Positions 1 to 9,403 are shown, counted from the first letter of the stretch. The stretch: DNA of 64,000 nucleotides from Meiothermus hypogaeus (GCF_003574035.1 NZ_QWKY01000001.1:62001-126000); one strand, 5' to 3'. The notes: a model not told the origin generated them from the letters alone. Program-made: numbers and translations.

Positions 1-2
1 GA

Positions 3-332
3 TCCGACCTGCTCCGAGCACTGTCCCTGAGCGAGCACTCGCTCCTGCTGACCCGAGTTCTGGTCTCGCTGGGCGAGGCACTGGGCGCTGACCCCGAGGC
101 CGGGCACGAGCAGGTCTTGCAGGCCGCGCGGCTGTGGGGGGCGGTGGAGGCCGAGCGCGAGGCCAAGGGCCTACCCTTCTCGGTGCCTGACCAGGCCCGC
201 CTGGCGAACTCGGTCAGGCAGGCCAAGACACGGGCCAGCGACCTCGAGTGGAACCTGGCCTGGGCCAGCGGGCGCTCACTGTCCCTGCGCGAGGCGCTGG
301 AGTACGCCCGCTTGCTCGAGCGCGAGTACTAA
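3..332 (+). CDS. C-terminal fragment of a LuxR/AfsR-type ATPase regulator (5' end outside window)
   Basis: An open frame runs from the left edge to a TAA at 330-332. Its last 70 residues follow the usual tail of large NB-ARC/TPR regulators: a helical segment AARLWGAVEAEREAKGLPF, then a stretch ending LAWASGRSLSLREALEYA. In that family this is the end of a C-terminal helical repeat region that follows an N-terminal ATPase and often carries a DNA-binding domain. Only about 110 residues are inside the window, so neither the ATPase nor any DNA-binding domain can be seen, and the target genes are unknown. A 10-bp inverted repeat follows the stop. Confidence 0.6.
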   Translation, partial: SDLLRALSLSEHSLLLTRVLVSLGEALGADPEAGHEQVLQAARLWGAVEAEREAKGLPFSVPDQARLANSVRQAKTRASDLEWNLAWASGRSLSLREALEYARLLEREY

Positions 333-350
333 GAGCGGCCTCCCACAAAC

Positions 351-381
351 AGTCGGTACGGCGGTTTAGGTCGTACCGACT
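351..381. repeat. Perfect 10-bp inverted repeat after the regulator gene
   Basis: AGTCGGTACG (351-360) is complementary to CGTACCGACT (372-381) across an 11-nt loop, 19 bp past the stop codon. There is no T tract, so it could be a factor-dependent terminator, an operator, or the edge of the transposon debris that follows. Confidence 0.4.
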
Positions 382-400
382 ACAATACGAACCTAGTATG

Positions 401-950
401 TCAAGCCTTTACCTGGGCCTTGAGGACTCGATAGACCTCGCGGGCCAGATAGGTATTGAGCAGTCGCAGGGCTTCCCGAGGGGTCTTGCCCTCCTGTCGT
501 TTGCGCAGGAAGTAGTCCCGAAACCCCCGCTGGTTCAGACGAATCCGCGTCAGTACCGCTAGGTGCAGCACATGGTTGAGCCGCCGGTTGCCCCCAGGGT
601 TTACGCACACCCGGCCCACCTGCCCACTCCCCCGGTACACCGGCGCCACCCCGGCATAGCTGGCCAGGTAGTGCTTGTAGGGCCTTGCGCACCGATACCA
701 GTTGCCCCCGGCAACGGGTCAGCTCCTGCAGGGCCAGGGTGGCCTCGCAGGGCAGGTAGCGGGGGTGTTGCGGATTGGCCAGCAGGGCATGGGCGGCATG
801 GGCCGCATCCCGCCCATCCTCCTTGCGCCGTTCGACCCGGCTGCGGTACTGGCTGGTCAGGGAGGGGTGGATGGGATACAGGCAGGCGCCTTGCGCGACC
901 AGGTAGCGGGCCAGGGGTAGGGCAAAGTTTGGGATGGGGCGGGGGTTCAT
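401..950 (-). pseudogene. IS110-family transposase remnant (deleted and frameshifted)
   Basis: Read on the minus strand, one frame from about 950 to 680 gives an IS110 N-terminal-like segment (LARYLVAQGACLYPIHPSL, then RRKEDGRDAAHAAHALL). A second frame from about 670 to 401 gives the IS110 C-terminal transposase_20 region (YAGVAPVYRGSG, then NPGGNRRLNHVLHLAV, ending in a helical EGKTPREALRLLNTYL segment). Family members are usually 300-400 aa. Here the two ends total about 180 codons, so the middle is deleted and the frames no longer match. The element is not functional. No clear ends can be defined, as expected for IS110, which usually lacks terminal inverted repeats. Confidence 0.75.
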
Positions 951-971
951 GGGGATCGTAGCCTGTCCGAG

Positions 972-1202
972 TTGGCGGGGAGTCGTATCATTCAGCCGGC
1001 CTATTCGCTCGAGCTCAATCCTGCCGAGCGGGTGTTTGAGGAGGTCAGGCGGGCCATTGAAGGCAAAGTGTACACTTCACTGGAGCACAAACGCCTGGCT
1101 GCTGAGGAGTGCCTCGCCCAGCTTGCGGCTAATCCAACCAGGGTCAAGCGGCTTTGCTTTTGGCCTTGGATTCAAGAGGCTTTATGTGTCACCTCGTCGT
1201 AG
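972..1202 (+). pseudogene. IS630-family transposase 3' fragment
   Basis: The frame encodes the end of an IS630/Tc1-like DDE transposase: QPAYSLELNPAERVFEEVRR matches the PPYSPELNPIE signature that carries the last catalytic Glu, followed by the usual helical tail with ERV-type WIQEAL. The N-terminal two thirds are missing. It abuts the IS110 remnant head to head, so this 0.8-kb stretch is a patch of decayed mobile DNA. Confidence 0.75.
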
Positions 1203-1213
1203 AGTTGGTATAA

Positions 1214-1666
1214 CTAGCGACGACCCCAGGAGGTAAAAACCTGGTCGGTGGCATTGGCCTGCCGATGGCAGTCTACGCACATGGCCGGGTTGGATAGCGC
1301 ACCACCCTGGAACGCATCACCTTTACGCTCGTAAGCAGCCCAGGCCCAGTCGCCTGCGCTGTTGCTGCGCTTTTGCATCACCCAGATATTGGTAACGGTC
1401 AAACTGGTAGGATCGACACGTTCCTTAACAAAAATGGTGCCTTGAGCGAAGGGCAGATTGTAATTACCATTCGCACCCACAAGGCGCTCTGGGGCCAGAT
1501 TGACATAGACATCCTTACCCAAGGGGTGGGCCCCAGCAGTGTTGATTTTGTTGACATTAACCCGTGTCCAACCCGCATACCCGCGAATACTCTCCGTCAG
1601 GCTGGCCACCTGTGCCAATACCCCGCCTACCAGCATTAGTCCTAGCAACAGCATCCACTTTTTCAT
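1214..1666 (-). CDS. Secreted cytochrome P460-like protein
   Basis: 150 aa. Residues 1-18 form a signal peptide ending in VLA-Q. The mature part resembles the cytochrome P460 family (GTIFVKE, then a long beta region with WVMQKRS), and the single haem-binding motif CVDCH lies near the C-terminus (about residues 132-136). Family members are periplasmic c-type haem proteins, some of which oxidise hydroxylamine; many homologues outside nitrifiers have no known substrate. No nitrogen-oxidation genes lie nearby. The ATG start is supported by GGGAGG seven bases upstream. A 7-bp inverted repeat separates it from the gene upstream, so it probably has its own promoter. Confidence 0.75.
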   Translation of the reverse strand: MKKWMLLLGLMLVGGVLAQVASLTESIRGYAGWTRVNVNKINTAGAHPLGKDVYVNLAPERLVGANGNYNLPFAQGTIFVKERVDPTSLTVTNIWVMQKRSNSAGDWAWAAYERKGDAFQGGALSNPAMCVDCHRQANATDQVFTSWGRR

Positions 1667-1707
1667 GGGTTACCTCCCAGGACTAAGGCTAGGTAGTATC
1701 TGAAGGG

Positions 1708-1733
1708 CTTTGTGTATCGGATTTAACACAAAG
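1708..1733. repeat. Inverted repeat between the TenA-like and P460-like genes
   Basis: CTTTGTG (1708-1714) pairs with CACAAAG (1727-1733), with a 12-nt loop. It begins 3 bp past the stop of the minus-strand TenA-like gene and lies 42 bp before the P460-like start. It may be a weak terminator of the first gene or an operator of the second. Confidence 0.35.
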
Positions 1734-1736
1734 GCG

Positions 1737-2363
1737 CTAAGCTTTACTAGACCCCTCGCCCAGGCTATCCCCCAGAGCAAACTCCAAGGCCATCTCCCAG
1801 GCCGACTGCTCGAGTTGCAGCACCCGGCCCACGACCCCATCCACTTCCGCAGGACGCAGTTCTTCGGAAGCCTCGAGGGCCAGACTACCCAAATCGTGCA
1901 ACAGGGCCTGCGCTTCGGGAGCCATCCAGTGCTGGGCTACCAGGTCGGCCAGACCGCCTGGTGCCTCTGGGAGCGGGTGGGAACTCCAGGCGTCGAAAAA
2001 AGCCCTATGCCTGGCCCATTGGGCTACACAACCCATGGCATAAGGGACTTGCTCGAGACCGTGCAGAAAATCCAGGTAATGCTGGCGGGCGGGGTGGACA
2101 GGCACGGGGGGCAGCTCGAGGTCGGCCAGCCAGTCCAGCTCTTCTACCGTGACCAGCAGGGCGTTGACCATAATCAGACGGTGTTTTTGCGGCGCCCGGC
2201 GCAGCAAAGCGGTCTGCAGGTCCAGCATGGCTTGGTACAGGTATTGCTCCTGCACCAGCCAGCACTCAAAAGCACGCCTGGAGACTTTTTCCTCGCGCAA
2301 TAGGCGCAAGAAGGGCTGCTCATTCAACTCAGCCCAACCCCGAAAGCCCCGCAGGTCAATCAC
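1737..2363 (-). CDS. TenA/haem-oxygenase-fold family protein
   Basis: 208 aa, all-helical. The N-terminal pattern (NEQPFLRLLREEKVSRRAF followed by ECWLVQEQYLYQAM) is that of the TenA/thiaminase II and PqqC-like haem-oxygenase fold, where the chain enters a helical bundle around a substrate pocket. TenA enzymes salvage thiamin pyrimidines, but the catalytic Cys typical of true TenA is not evident at the expected mid-chain position. The only Cys residues are at FECWL and GCVAQ, the latter in a suitable region. No thiamin genes are adjacent, so the activity is uncertain. The start is GTG with a close AAGG. Confidence 0.6.
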   Translation of the reverse strand: MIDLRGFRGWAELNEQPFLRLLREEKVSRRAFECWLVQEQYLYQAMLDLQTALLRRAPQKHRLIMVNALLVTVEELDWLADLELPPVPVHPARQHYLDFLHGLEQVPYAMGCVAQWARHRAFFDAWSSHPLPEAPGGLADLVAQHWMAPEAQALLHDLGSLALEASEELRPAEVDGVVGRVLQLEQSAWEMALEFALGDSLGEGSSKA

Positions 2364-2493
2364 GCCCTTAAGCGTGAGGCTAAATAGGCCCGGTGGGTGT
2401 GCATAGGGCTAAGATTGGGCTTGAATAAAAAGCACCTGCTCGCACAAACCGTAATAGTCTTACAATTCGGCGTTCCGATATTTTCTTAGATAG

Positions 2494-3363
2494 CTAGTGT
2501 ATCCCTAGCAGCGCGTTGTGAATGGCCTCGGCAAAAGCTTGGGGCTGGTCGATCCAGGGGTAGTGACCCGCCCCTTCAATAATTTCGAGCTGCCCGCCGA
2601 CCAGATCGGAAATGGTCTGGGCTTCGGGGTAGCTACTGGCATCCAAAGCACCCAACAATACCGTGCAGGGCGCTTGTATCTCCAGTAAAAAAGGGGTGTA
2701 GTCCAGGCGCCATAGCCCGTTTAGCACGAACATCCGCCCAGGCGTATCGGCGCCCATCACGGTAGAGCCCTCCGCCATCCATTCGTATTCCATGCGGCTG
2801 TGCTGGCTGGGAAACAAGAGCTTGTCAAAGGCCGCTTTGGGCTCTACCTCGGCAAAAGCTTCCTGGAGCAGCCGGGTGCCGTCTTCAAGCTCCAACTCGA
2901 TTTCGTGCTCTTCGATACCCCGCAACCCCAGCGAGGCCCGGTAGAGCTGGCCGGCCAGCCAGGGAAAGTTGATCCAGGGGTTAACCAGCACCAGTCGCTG
3001 GGTGGTCTTTGGGGAACGGCGGGCATAGTCCAGGGCCAGCAGCCCACCAAAACCGTGTCCCAGCAGGGTCCAGGAATCCAGGCCGAGGTGATCGCGCAGA
3101 TGAAAAAGGTCGCCGACCAGTGCATCAATGGTAAAAAGGCCCGGTTCTTCCGGGAGCGCGGGGCTGCGGCCTCCCCCCCGCTGATCAAGGTAGAGCACCC
3201 GGAAGCCTTCCAGGTATTCCTCCAGCCCCTCGCGCAGGGTATAACTGCTTCCCCCAGGCCCCCCATGCAGTACCACTATGGCCGGGGCATCCAGGGGGCC
3301 GGTGTCCTCGAGGTAGACCTCCACCCCATCGTCCACAGCAATCAAATCTATTTCTTCGCGCAT
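2494..3363 (-). CDS. Alpha/beta hydrolase, proline iminopeptidase-like, nucleophile Ser replaced by Gly
   Basis: 289 aa, alpha/beta hydrolase fold close to proline iminopeptidases (S33). It has the oxyanion motif HGGPGGSS (about 34-41) and the strand YLDQRGGGRS (about 57-66). The nucleophile elbow reads GHGFGG (about 101-106) where the family has GHSxGG, so the catalytic Ser is Gly (codon GGT). The acid (GALDAS) and the histidine (GAGHYPW) of the triad are kept. A cap region lies between. Start ATG with AAGGA six bases upstream. Either the protein has lost hydrolase activity and binds a ligand, or there is a sequencing error (AGT to GGT is one base). Confidence 0.8.
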   Translation of the reverse strand: MREEIDLIAVDDGVEVYLEDTGPLDAPAIVVLHGGPGGSSYTLREGLEEYLEGFRVLYLDQRGGGRSPALPEEPGLFTIDALVGDLFHLRDHLGLDSWTLLGHGFGGLLALDYARRSPKTTQRLVLVNPWINFPWLAGQLYRASLGLRGIEEHEIELELEDGTRLLQEAFAEVEPKAAFDKLLFPSQHSRMEYEWMAEGSTVMGADTPGRMFVLNGLWRLDYTPFLLEIQAPCTVLLGALDASSYPEAQTISDLVGGQLEIIEGAGHYPWIDQPQAFAEAIHNALLGIH

Positions 3364-3405
3364 AAGGTTCCTTACCGGCTTAGAGCCAATGACTAAAAGC
3401 CCCCA

Positions 3406-3627
3406 CTATCCCGGTTGCCGACTCCCCTCCTCGAGCAACTCAAAACTCCAGCTGCGAAAACCCTCCAGCCCGGCCGCAGCGCGCTCCATCTCAGGGGTAT
3501 GGGCCCAGACCTCGAGTAGATAGAGTTCCTGTTCCGCACGGTACAAAAGCCGGTAGGGATGGGGAAATTGCCGCGCCAAACCTCGCAGCACATCGAGGTT
3601 TTTACCCTCCACAAAAAGTACTTTCAT
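3406..3627 (-). CDS. Small protein of unknown function (73 aa)
   Basis: 73 aa, a compact alpha/beta composition (MKVLFVEGKNLDVLRGLA, PHPYRLLYRAEQELYLLEVW, then a helix). No cysteine, no membrane segment, no signal peptide. I do not recognise the family. It looks like a small single-domain protein of the ferredoxin-fold/antibiotic-monooxygenase type, but that is only an impression from strand-helix spacing. It lies upstream of the alpha/beta hydrolase on the same strand with 42 bp between them, so the two may be cotranscribed. A frame-shifted overlapping ORF at 3393-3614 is a shadow. Confidence 0.6.
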   Translation of the reverse strand: MKVLFVEGKNLDVLRGLARQFPHPYRLLYRAEQELYLLEVWAHTPEMERAAAGLEGFRSWSFELLEEGSRQPG

Positions 3628-3701
3628 CTGCTTCTACTGTACCCTTTCATTTGCAAGTCTCAAGCAGGAGAGCGCTTATGATGCGCTCAATACGCTTATT
3701 T

Positions 3702-3928
3702 CGAGGAAGCTCGGCCGGCATTTCCTTGCCATAAACGTTCCAAAAACAGCACCTCGCAGGCTTCCTCGAGACGCTTGCTACGAGGAAGCTCGGCCGACAT
3801 TTCCTCGCCATAAACGTTCCAAAAAAAGCACCTCGCAGGCTTCCTCGAGACGCTTGCTACGAGGAAGCTCGGCCGGCATTTCCTCGCCATAAACGTTCCA
3901 AAAAAAGCACCTCGCAGGCTTCCTCGAG
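3702..3928. repeat. 79-bp tandem repeat, about 2.9 copies, at the 3' end of the aldolase gene
   Basis: Copies begin at 3702, 3781 and 3860 (each starting CGAGGAAGCTCGGCC), an exact 79-bp period. Copy 3 (3860-3928) is the 3' end of the aldolase coding sequence; the other two lie beyond its stop codon. Copies differ by only a few substitutions and one A-tract difference. The period is not a multiple of three, so the extra copies are frame-shifted relative to one another. Each unit starts and ends near complementary CGAGGAAGC / GCTTCCTCG-like sequences, which may have promoted slippage or recombination. Confidence 0.9.
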
Positions 3929-4459
3929 GCTGGTCATAAGCGAGTAGGCTTGCAGGAGAGCTTTATCGGAGTTTTCCAGGCTGCTTTTGACAAAGGCCCC
4001 ATGCCCACGAATCACACAAGCAGGGTGTTCTTTTAGCGCCAGGGCCACAGCTTCGGCGGCTTCCTGGGTTCCCGAGGCGGTTTTGGGGGCGACCACCGGA
4101 ATCTGGTCAAAGTAGTACAGGCCCTCGAGGTCAATGGGTTGGATGGACTCGAGGTGAAACGACAGCGCAATCGCATGGCGGGGATGGGCATGCACCACCG
4201 CTGTTGCGTCGGATTGCCGGTAGATGGCCCGGTGTATCACCCGCTCCACCGAGGCGCCCTGGTCTCGCTCAGGGTCCGGCTCGAGAGGCAGAAACATCAG
4301 GTCGTCGGGGGTCAGATGGGCTTTCTGCGCGCCTGAGCGGGTAATCCAGAGCCCATTGCCTTCCCGCACCGAGTAGTTCCCCGAAGTGGCCGAGGCCAGT
4401 CCGGCCGAGAATAAATCGGCACCAATCTGCTGAAAAACGAGGTAGAGTCTGGCCTTCAT
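3857..4459 (-). CDS. Class II aldolase/adducin family protein (L-fuculose-phosphate aldolase-like)
   Basis: About 200 aa. The family fold is clear: SATSGNYSVREG (phosphate-binding loop) near the N-terminus, the zinc ligand motif HAHPRHA in the middle, a catalytic acidic position near DLEGLYYF, and the second zinc histidine in VIRGHGAFV. Such enzymes cleave sugar phosphates to dihydroxyacetone phosphate and an aldehyde, or act on methylthioribulose phosphate; the substrate cannot be told. An upstream ATG at 4480 is possible, but a TATAAA at 4484-4489 at the end of the neighbouring repeat would start transcription near 4477, favouring the ATG at 4459. The last 23 codons were copied into the 79-bp tandem repeat downstream. 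Confidence 0.8.
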   Translation of the reverse strand: MKARLYLVFQQIGADLFSAGLASATSGNYSVREGNGLWITRSGAQKAHLTPDDLMFLPLEPDPERDQGASVERVIHRAIYRQSDATAVVHAHPRHAIALSFHLESIQPIDLEGLYYFDQIPVVAPKTASGTQEAAEAVALALKEHPACVIRGHGAFVKSSLENSDKALLQAYSLMTSLEEACEVLFLERLWRGNAGRASS

Positions 4460-4486
4460 AAGCAATCTGCCCGATGGCATGAATTT

Positions 4487-4722
4487 ATACCAGATTCAAA
4501 AAAGACAGTTTACAAAACCACTAAAACTATAGGTTGTCTTTTTTGAATCCCAGAGCACACCCTCCCGAACGGTCGGCGAGAAAATCGTCTCCCTTCCAAG
4601 GGGCGGTATCGCCCTCCGCTACGCGGATAACTTCCAAGGGGCGGTATCGCCCTCCGCTACGCGGATAACTTCGGCCATGTTGATTCGTTACCGAACGGTA
4701 ATGAATCAAGCGAATCTGGCAT
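4487..4722 (-). repeat. Structured intergenic repeat, copy A (236 bp, MITE-like)
   Basis: Bounded by ATACCAGATTC (4487-4497) and GAATCTGGCAT (4712-4722), imperfect terminal inverted repeats. It contains a 15-bp arm pair GATTCAAAAAAGACA / TGTCTTTTTTGAATC, two 38-bp tandem units (4594-4669; each holds GGGCG/CGCCC and TCCGC/GCGGA hairpins) and a palindrome TTGATTCGTTACC / GGTAATGAATCAA. Copies B (13156-13360) and C (39339-39465) have the same order of parts. Relative to those it lies in reverse orientation. It sits between rpoC and the aldolase gene. Confidence 0.9.
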
Positions 4723-4779
4723 TGGAGTTGGCGTTCTTTTTGGAGGCCGCTATTGGCTATCCCAAAGGCTACAGGTTAT

Positions 4780-4805
4780 AGGCTGTAGGCCAACACCTAC
4801 AGCCT
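4780..4805 (-). terminator. Hairpin after rpoC, possible terminator
   Basis: AGGCTGTAGG (4780-4789) and CCTACAGCCT (4796-4805) form a perfect 10-bp stem with a 6-nt loop, 17 bp past the rpoC stop. No T tract follows, so this is an inferred terminator or an mRNA 3'-end stabiliser. Confidence 0.4.
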
Positions 4806-4821
4806 GTACCTCGAGCTCAGT

Positions 4822-7800
4822 CTAGGCCTCGCGAGCGGGTTGTTCGGGACGCACACCCGGGCGCCGCGACCCAACCGGCACTTGCTCGGCCTCGCGGCGG
4901 GCCTCCTCGAGGCGCCTCAGGGTCTTCTGGTCTACCACCTGGGTATCGCGCACAAAGTCGGAGCCGGTACCGGCGGGAATCAGCTTACCCAGAATCACGT
5001 TTTCCTTGAGGCCAATCAGCTCGTCGAGTTTGCCGGCAATGGCTGCTTCGGTCAACACGTGGGTGGTGTGCTGGAAGCTGGCCGCCGAGAGCCAGCTCTT
5101 GGTCGAGAGGGCGCTCTTGGTTACGCCCATCAACATGGGCTTCCAGCTCGCGGGGGTTTTGCCCTCGGCCATTAGTGCTTCGTTGGCCGATTCCACATCC
5201 CACTTCTCGATCACCTGACCCTCGAGGTAGCGGCTATCGCCGGGGTCGGTAATCTCTACGTACTTGAGCATCTGTCGCACGATGGTCTCGATGTGCTTGT
5301 CGTGCAGCTTCACCCCCTGGGCCCGGTATACGCGCTGGATTTCGTCGGTCAGGTAGCGCTCTACCGCCTCGGGGCCTTTGGCTTCCAGCAGCTGGTGGGG
5401 GTCAATGGCCCCACGGGTCAAGGGCTGTCCGGCTTCCACCGTCTCGCCTTCCTTGACGGTAATACGCGCTTCCTTGGGTACTTTGTACTCCTTGGAAAAG
5501 CCCTCGCTGCTGACAAAGATGCTGATTTTGTCCTCGTGCTCTTCGATGTGAATGGTGCCGTCGATCTCGGCAATCACCGCCTTAACCTTGGGGCGCCGGG
5601 CTTCGAAGAGCTCGATTACGCGCGGCAAGCCCTGGGTAATGTCGGTGCCGGTGGCCACCCCACCGGTGTGGAAGGTACGCATGGTGAGCTGGGTACCGGG
5701 CTCCCCGATGGACTCGGCGGCCACCACCCCCACGCTTTCGCCGATGGAGACCAGCTTAGCCGCCGACAGATCCCAGCCATAGCAGTGCTGGCAGACCCCG
5801 TAGCGGGTGCGGCAGGTCAGGGGCGAACGAACGGGCACTTCTTCAATCAGGCGCTCCTCGGCGGCCTTGACGATGAGGTTTACATCCTCGAGGCTCAGCT
5901 GGTGCCCTTCGGCAAACACCTTGCCCTTGATTTCAAACTCGCGGGCCACCGTACGGCCATACAACCCCGACTCGATGTCGCTCTTTTTGCGCAGCCGCTT
6001 GTTGCGGAAGGCCTCGTCGAACTGCAAAAGCGGCACCGAGATGTAGTCGGGCGTGCCGCAGTCGGCTTCCCGCACAATCACCTCGTGGGCCACGTCGTGC
6101 AGCTTGCGGGTCAGGTAGCCCGAGTCGGCAGTACGCAGGGCGGTGTCTGCACCACCCTTGCGGGCCCCGTGGGTCGAGATGAAGTACTCCAGCACCGTTA
6201 GACCCTCGCGGAAGGACGCCTTCACCGGCACCGGGTAAGTCTCGCCCGAAGGCTTGGCCATAAGGCCACGCATGCCGGAAATCTGGCGAATTTGCTGAGG
6301 GTTACCGCGGGCCCCCGACTGGCTCATGACGTAGAGCGGGTTGAAGGGGTAGTTTTCCTCGAAGTTCTTGAAGACTGCATTGGTGACTTTCTCGGTGGTC
6401 TGGCTCCAGAGCTGCAGAATCTGCTGGAAGCGCTCTTCCTCGGTCATCAAGCCCAGTTCGAAAGCCTGTTCAATTTGGGCCAGCTTGGCATCGGCTTCCT
6501 GCAAGAACTGCTTTTTCTCAACCGGAATCACCGCATCGTCGATGCCAATGGTGATACCCGATGTGGTCGAGAGCACGAAGCCGTAGTACTTGAGCGCGTC
6601 CAGGAGCTTGGCGGTCTTTTCCACCCCGAGCACCAGGAAGCTCTTGTAGACCAGGTCTTTGAGCGAGTTCTTCTCCTGGGCAACCTCGAGGTTCACCAGC
6701 TCCTCCGCAGCCGCCGTGTCTTCAACTGCCTCGCTGACAATGCGCAAGAAGAGCATGCGTCCCGGTGAGGTTTCCAGGAGTCGATTACCCAGGCGCACCG
6801 TGACCACGTCCTGATGATCCACCACACCGCTCTGCACGGCCAGGAGGGCTTCATCCACGCTGCTAAAGACGTACTTAAGGCGACCCACACTGGTTTCTTT
6901 GCCCGCCACCTTAATTTTGGCGTTCAAGGCCACCTTGCCTTCCTCATAGGCTTGCAGGGCCTCTTCAATGGTCTTGAACTCCAGGCCCTGGCCCTTCTTC
7001 TCGCGACGGAGCTGGGTGATGTAGTACAGGCCCAGGATGATGTCGCGGGCCGGCTTGGCTACGGGTTCACCCGAGGCCGGCGAGAGGATGTTGTGGGCCG
7101 AGAGCATCTGGATGCGGGCCTCGGCCTGGGCATAGCTCGAGAGTGGCACGTGTACGGCCATCTGGTCACCGTCGAAGTCGGCGTTGAAAGCCTCGCAGAC
7201 CAGGGGGTGAAGCTGGATGGACTGACCCTCGACCAGCACCGGCTGGAAGGCCTGAATGCCCAAGCGGTGCAGGGTGGGCGCCCGGTTCAAAAGCACCACC
7301 TTGCCGTGGATGACCTCTTCCAGGGCATCCCATACCTCGTCCTTGATGTCGCGGGAGCGCTCCAGCATCTTGCGGGCGCTCTTGACGTTGTTGGCGATGC
7401 CCTTCTCCTCCATTTTCTTGAGCAAAAAGGGCTTGAAGAGCTCCAGGGCCATGCGCTTGGGCAGGCCGCACTGGTGCAGCTTGAGCTGCGGCCCCACCAC
7501 AATCACCGAGCGGCCCGAGTAGTCCACTCGCTTGCCCAGCAGGTTCTGGCGGAAGCGGCCTTGCTTGCCCGAGAGAATGTCGGTGAGCGAGCGCAGGGCC
7601 CGGTCGGAGCCGGGGTTGGTGACCGGGGTGCCGCGCCGCCCGTTGTCCAACAGGGCATCCACTGCTTCTTGCAGCATGCGCTTCTCGTTGCGGATGATCA
7701 TCTCGGGCGCGCCTTGCGACAGCAGTTTGCGCAGACGGTTGTTGCGGTTGATCAGGCGACGGTAGAGGTCGTTGAGGTCGCTGGTCGCGAAGCGCCCTCC

Positions 7801-9402
7801 GTCCACCTGCACCATGGGGCGCAGGTCGGGGGGCAGCACCGGCACCGCCTCCAGCACCATCCACTCGGGGCGGTTGCCGGAGTCGCGGAAGGCCCGCACC
7901 ACCTCGAGCCGCTTGCGGGCTTTGGCCCGACGGGCGCGGCTGGGGTGCTTCATCTCTTCTACTAGTTCGGCCTCGAGCACGCTCAAGTCAATGTCCTTGA
8001 GCAGTTCCTGAATAGCCTGGGCCCCCATTTTGGCATCGATGTCGTAGGACTCGATGACCCGCACGGCCATGCGAATGAAGTCCACCTCCACCCGGCCATA
8101 AATTTCCGAGGTCACCTTGCCGCCGTCGGCCAGGGCGTCGCCGGGCGAGACCCGGTCGCCGTTGGTCACGTCCACATCGTCCTCGAAGGGGTAAAGCTTG
8201 GCCTTCATCACCACAATGGAGGCCGGCTCGTGCAGGTGCACCACTCCATCGGCCTCGGCGTGGACCTCTTCTTCGGGCTCGATTGCGCCCACCAGTTTAT
8301 CACCCTTGCGCACCTGCATACCTTCGCCGGCCAGCACGTGCATGTGGGGCTGGAGGGGATAGTCGGCCACACGAGGGCGCTCGAGGGTAAAGCTCAGGTG
8401 CACTTCCTTCTTGGCAGCTTCGGCCTCGAGCTTTTCCACTTTGAGACCCTTGGGCATCTTGAGCTGGCCCTTGCCCTGGGCCAGCACGTCGCCGTTGCCC
8501 ACCAGCTCACCCTGGCCTACCTTGAGGTGCATTCCCACAGGAATCAGGTAAATGGCGCTGACCGTGCTGGTGTCGGGGTCCAGGATTTTGACCAGGGCCC
8601 CATCGCCCAGCTCTTCCACATCCACCACCCCAGAGTCCTCGGTGGTGATCTGGTAGGAGGCCTCGAGCTCGGCCAAGGGTTCGCCCGGCTTGTACTTATC
8701 CTGCTCGATCCAGGCAGCTTTGGGGAGGGTCAGTCGGGCCCGTTCTTTATCGGCGTACTCGACCCGGATGCGACGGGGGAAGCGGAAAAGCACCAGCCCA
8801 TCCATCTTGCTCACCACCCCCGGTGCCAGCTCCTGGCCTTTTTTGACCTCTTCACCGTCCTTAACAAAGGTCTCCACCCCGGCCGGAATGGTGTAGGTCT
8901 CTTGCTTGCCAAAGCGCAGCTCACGGTACTCGTCGTCGGTGAGGAGCTGGCGCTTCTGCACCGGCACACCGCCCAGCATGGCCCCTTTGGGGTCTATGGT
9001 GATGTACTTGGCAAAGTACAGGACTTGCTCGAGTTCCTGAGCCGACAGGTCGAGGAGGGTGCCAATCTTGGAGGGCACATCTTTTACATACCAGATGTGC
9101 GCGACCGGGGTCGCCAGCTCCACGTGCCCCATGCGGTAACGCCGCACAATGCTCTTGGTGACCTCTACCCCACAGCGCTCACACACCTTGCCCTCGAAGC
9201 GCTGGCGCTTGTACTTGCCGCAAGCGCACTCGTAGTCTTTCTGCGGCCCGAAGATGCGCTCATCAAAAAGCCCATCGCGTTCGGGTTTCAGGGTGCGGTA
9301 GTTGATGGTCTCGGGTTTCTCAACCTCGCCATAGCTCCAGCTCCGAATCTTATCGGGGGAGGCCAGTCCGATTCTTACTTTGCGAACTTCTCGTTTAATC
9401 AT
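4822..9402 (-). CDS. rpoC: DNA-directed RNA polymerase beta' subunit
   Basis: 1526 aa, the length of the Thermus subunit, including the long lineage-specific insertion in the N-terminal part (roughly residues 160-450) that other bacteria lack. An N-terminal zinc-binding motif is visible ([20 protein letters not shown]), as is the catalytic Mg motif [14 protein letters not shown] and the second zinc site further on ([13 protein letters not shown]). It lies 69 bp after rpoB on the same strand and is surely cotranscribed. The SD GGAG sits in the loop of a small hairpin just before the ATG. A 10-bp hairpin and repeat copy A follow the gene. Confidence 0.99.
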   Translation of the reverse strand: MIKREVRKVRIGLASPDKIRSWSYGEVEKPETINYRTLKPERDGLFDERIFGPQKDYECACGKYKRQRFEGKVCERCGVEVTKSIVRRYRMGHVELATPVAHIWYVKDVPSKIGTLLDLSAQELEQVLYFAKYITIDPKGAMLGGVPVQKRQLLTDDEYRELRFGKQETYTIPAGVETFVKDGEEVKKGQELAPGVVSKMDGLVLFRFPRRIRVEYADKERARLTLPKAAWIEQDKYKPGEPLAELEASYQITTEDSGVVDVEELGDGALVKILDPDTSTVSAIYLIPVGMHLKVGQGELVGNGDVLAQGKGQLKMPKGLKVEKLEAEAAKKEVHLSFTLERPRVADYPLQPHMHVLAGEGMQVRKGDKLVGAIEPEEEVHAEADGVVHLHEPASIVVMKAKLYPFEDDVDVTNGDRVSPGDALADGGKVTSEIYGRVEVDFIRMAVRVIESYDIDAKMGAQAIQELLKDIDLSVLEAELVEEMKHPSRARRAKARKRLEVVRAFRDSGNRPEWMVLEAVPVLPPDLRPMVQVDGGRFATSDLNDLYRRLINRNNRLRKLLSQGAPEMIIRNEKRMLQEAVDALLDNGRRGTPVTNPGSDRALRSLTDILSGKQGRFRQNLLGKRVDYSGRSVIVVGPQLKLHQCGLPKRMALELFKPFLLKKMEEKGIANNVKSARKMLERSRDIKDEVWDALEEVIHGKVVLLNRAPTLHRLGIQAFQPVLVEGQSIQLHPLVCEAFNADFDGDQMAVHVPLSSYAQAEARIQMLSAHNILSPASGEPVAKPARDIILGLYYITQLRREKKGQGLEFKTIEEALQAYEEGKVALNAKIKVAGKETSVGRLKYVFSSVDEALLAVQSGVVDHQDVVTVRLGNRLLETSPGRMLFLRIVSEAVEDTAAAEELVNLEVAQEKNSLKDLVYKSFLVLGVEKTAKLLDALKYYGFVLSTTSGITIGIDDAVIPVEKKQFLQEADAKLAQIEQAFELGLMTEEERFQQILQLWSQTTEKVTNAVFKNFEENYPFNPLYVMSQSGARGNPQQIRQISGMRGLMAKPSGETYPVPVKASFREGLTVLEYFISTHGARKGGADTALRTADSGYLTRKLHDVAHEVIVREADCGTPDYISVPLLQFDEAFRNKRLRKKSDIESGLYGRTVAREFEIKGKVFAEGHQLSLEDVNLIVKAAEERLIEEVPVRSPLTCRTRYGVCQHCYGWDLSAAKLVSIGESVGVVAAESIGEPGTQLTMRTFHTGGVATGTDITQGLPRVIELFEARRPKVKAVIAEIDGTIHIEEHEDKISIFVSSEGFSKEYKVPKEARITVKEGETVEAGQPLTRGAIDPHQLLEAKGPEAVERYLTDEIQRVYRAQGVKLHDKHIETIVRQMLKYVEITDPGDSRYLEGQVIEKWDVESANEALMAEGKTPASWKPMLMGVTKSALSTKSWLSAASFQHTTHVLTEAAIAGKLDELIGLKENVILGKLIPAGTGSDFVRDTQVVDQKTLRRLEEARREAEQVPVGSRRPGVRPEQPAREA

Positions 9403-9403
9403 C

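Noticed and set aside
4594-4669. 38-bp repeats considered as a CRISPR array (also 13210-13285)
   Set aside because: The units are adjacent with no spacers, only two per site, and are full of hairpins. They are part of the MITE-like element. No cas genes are present.
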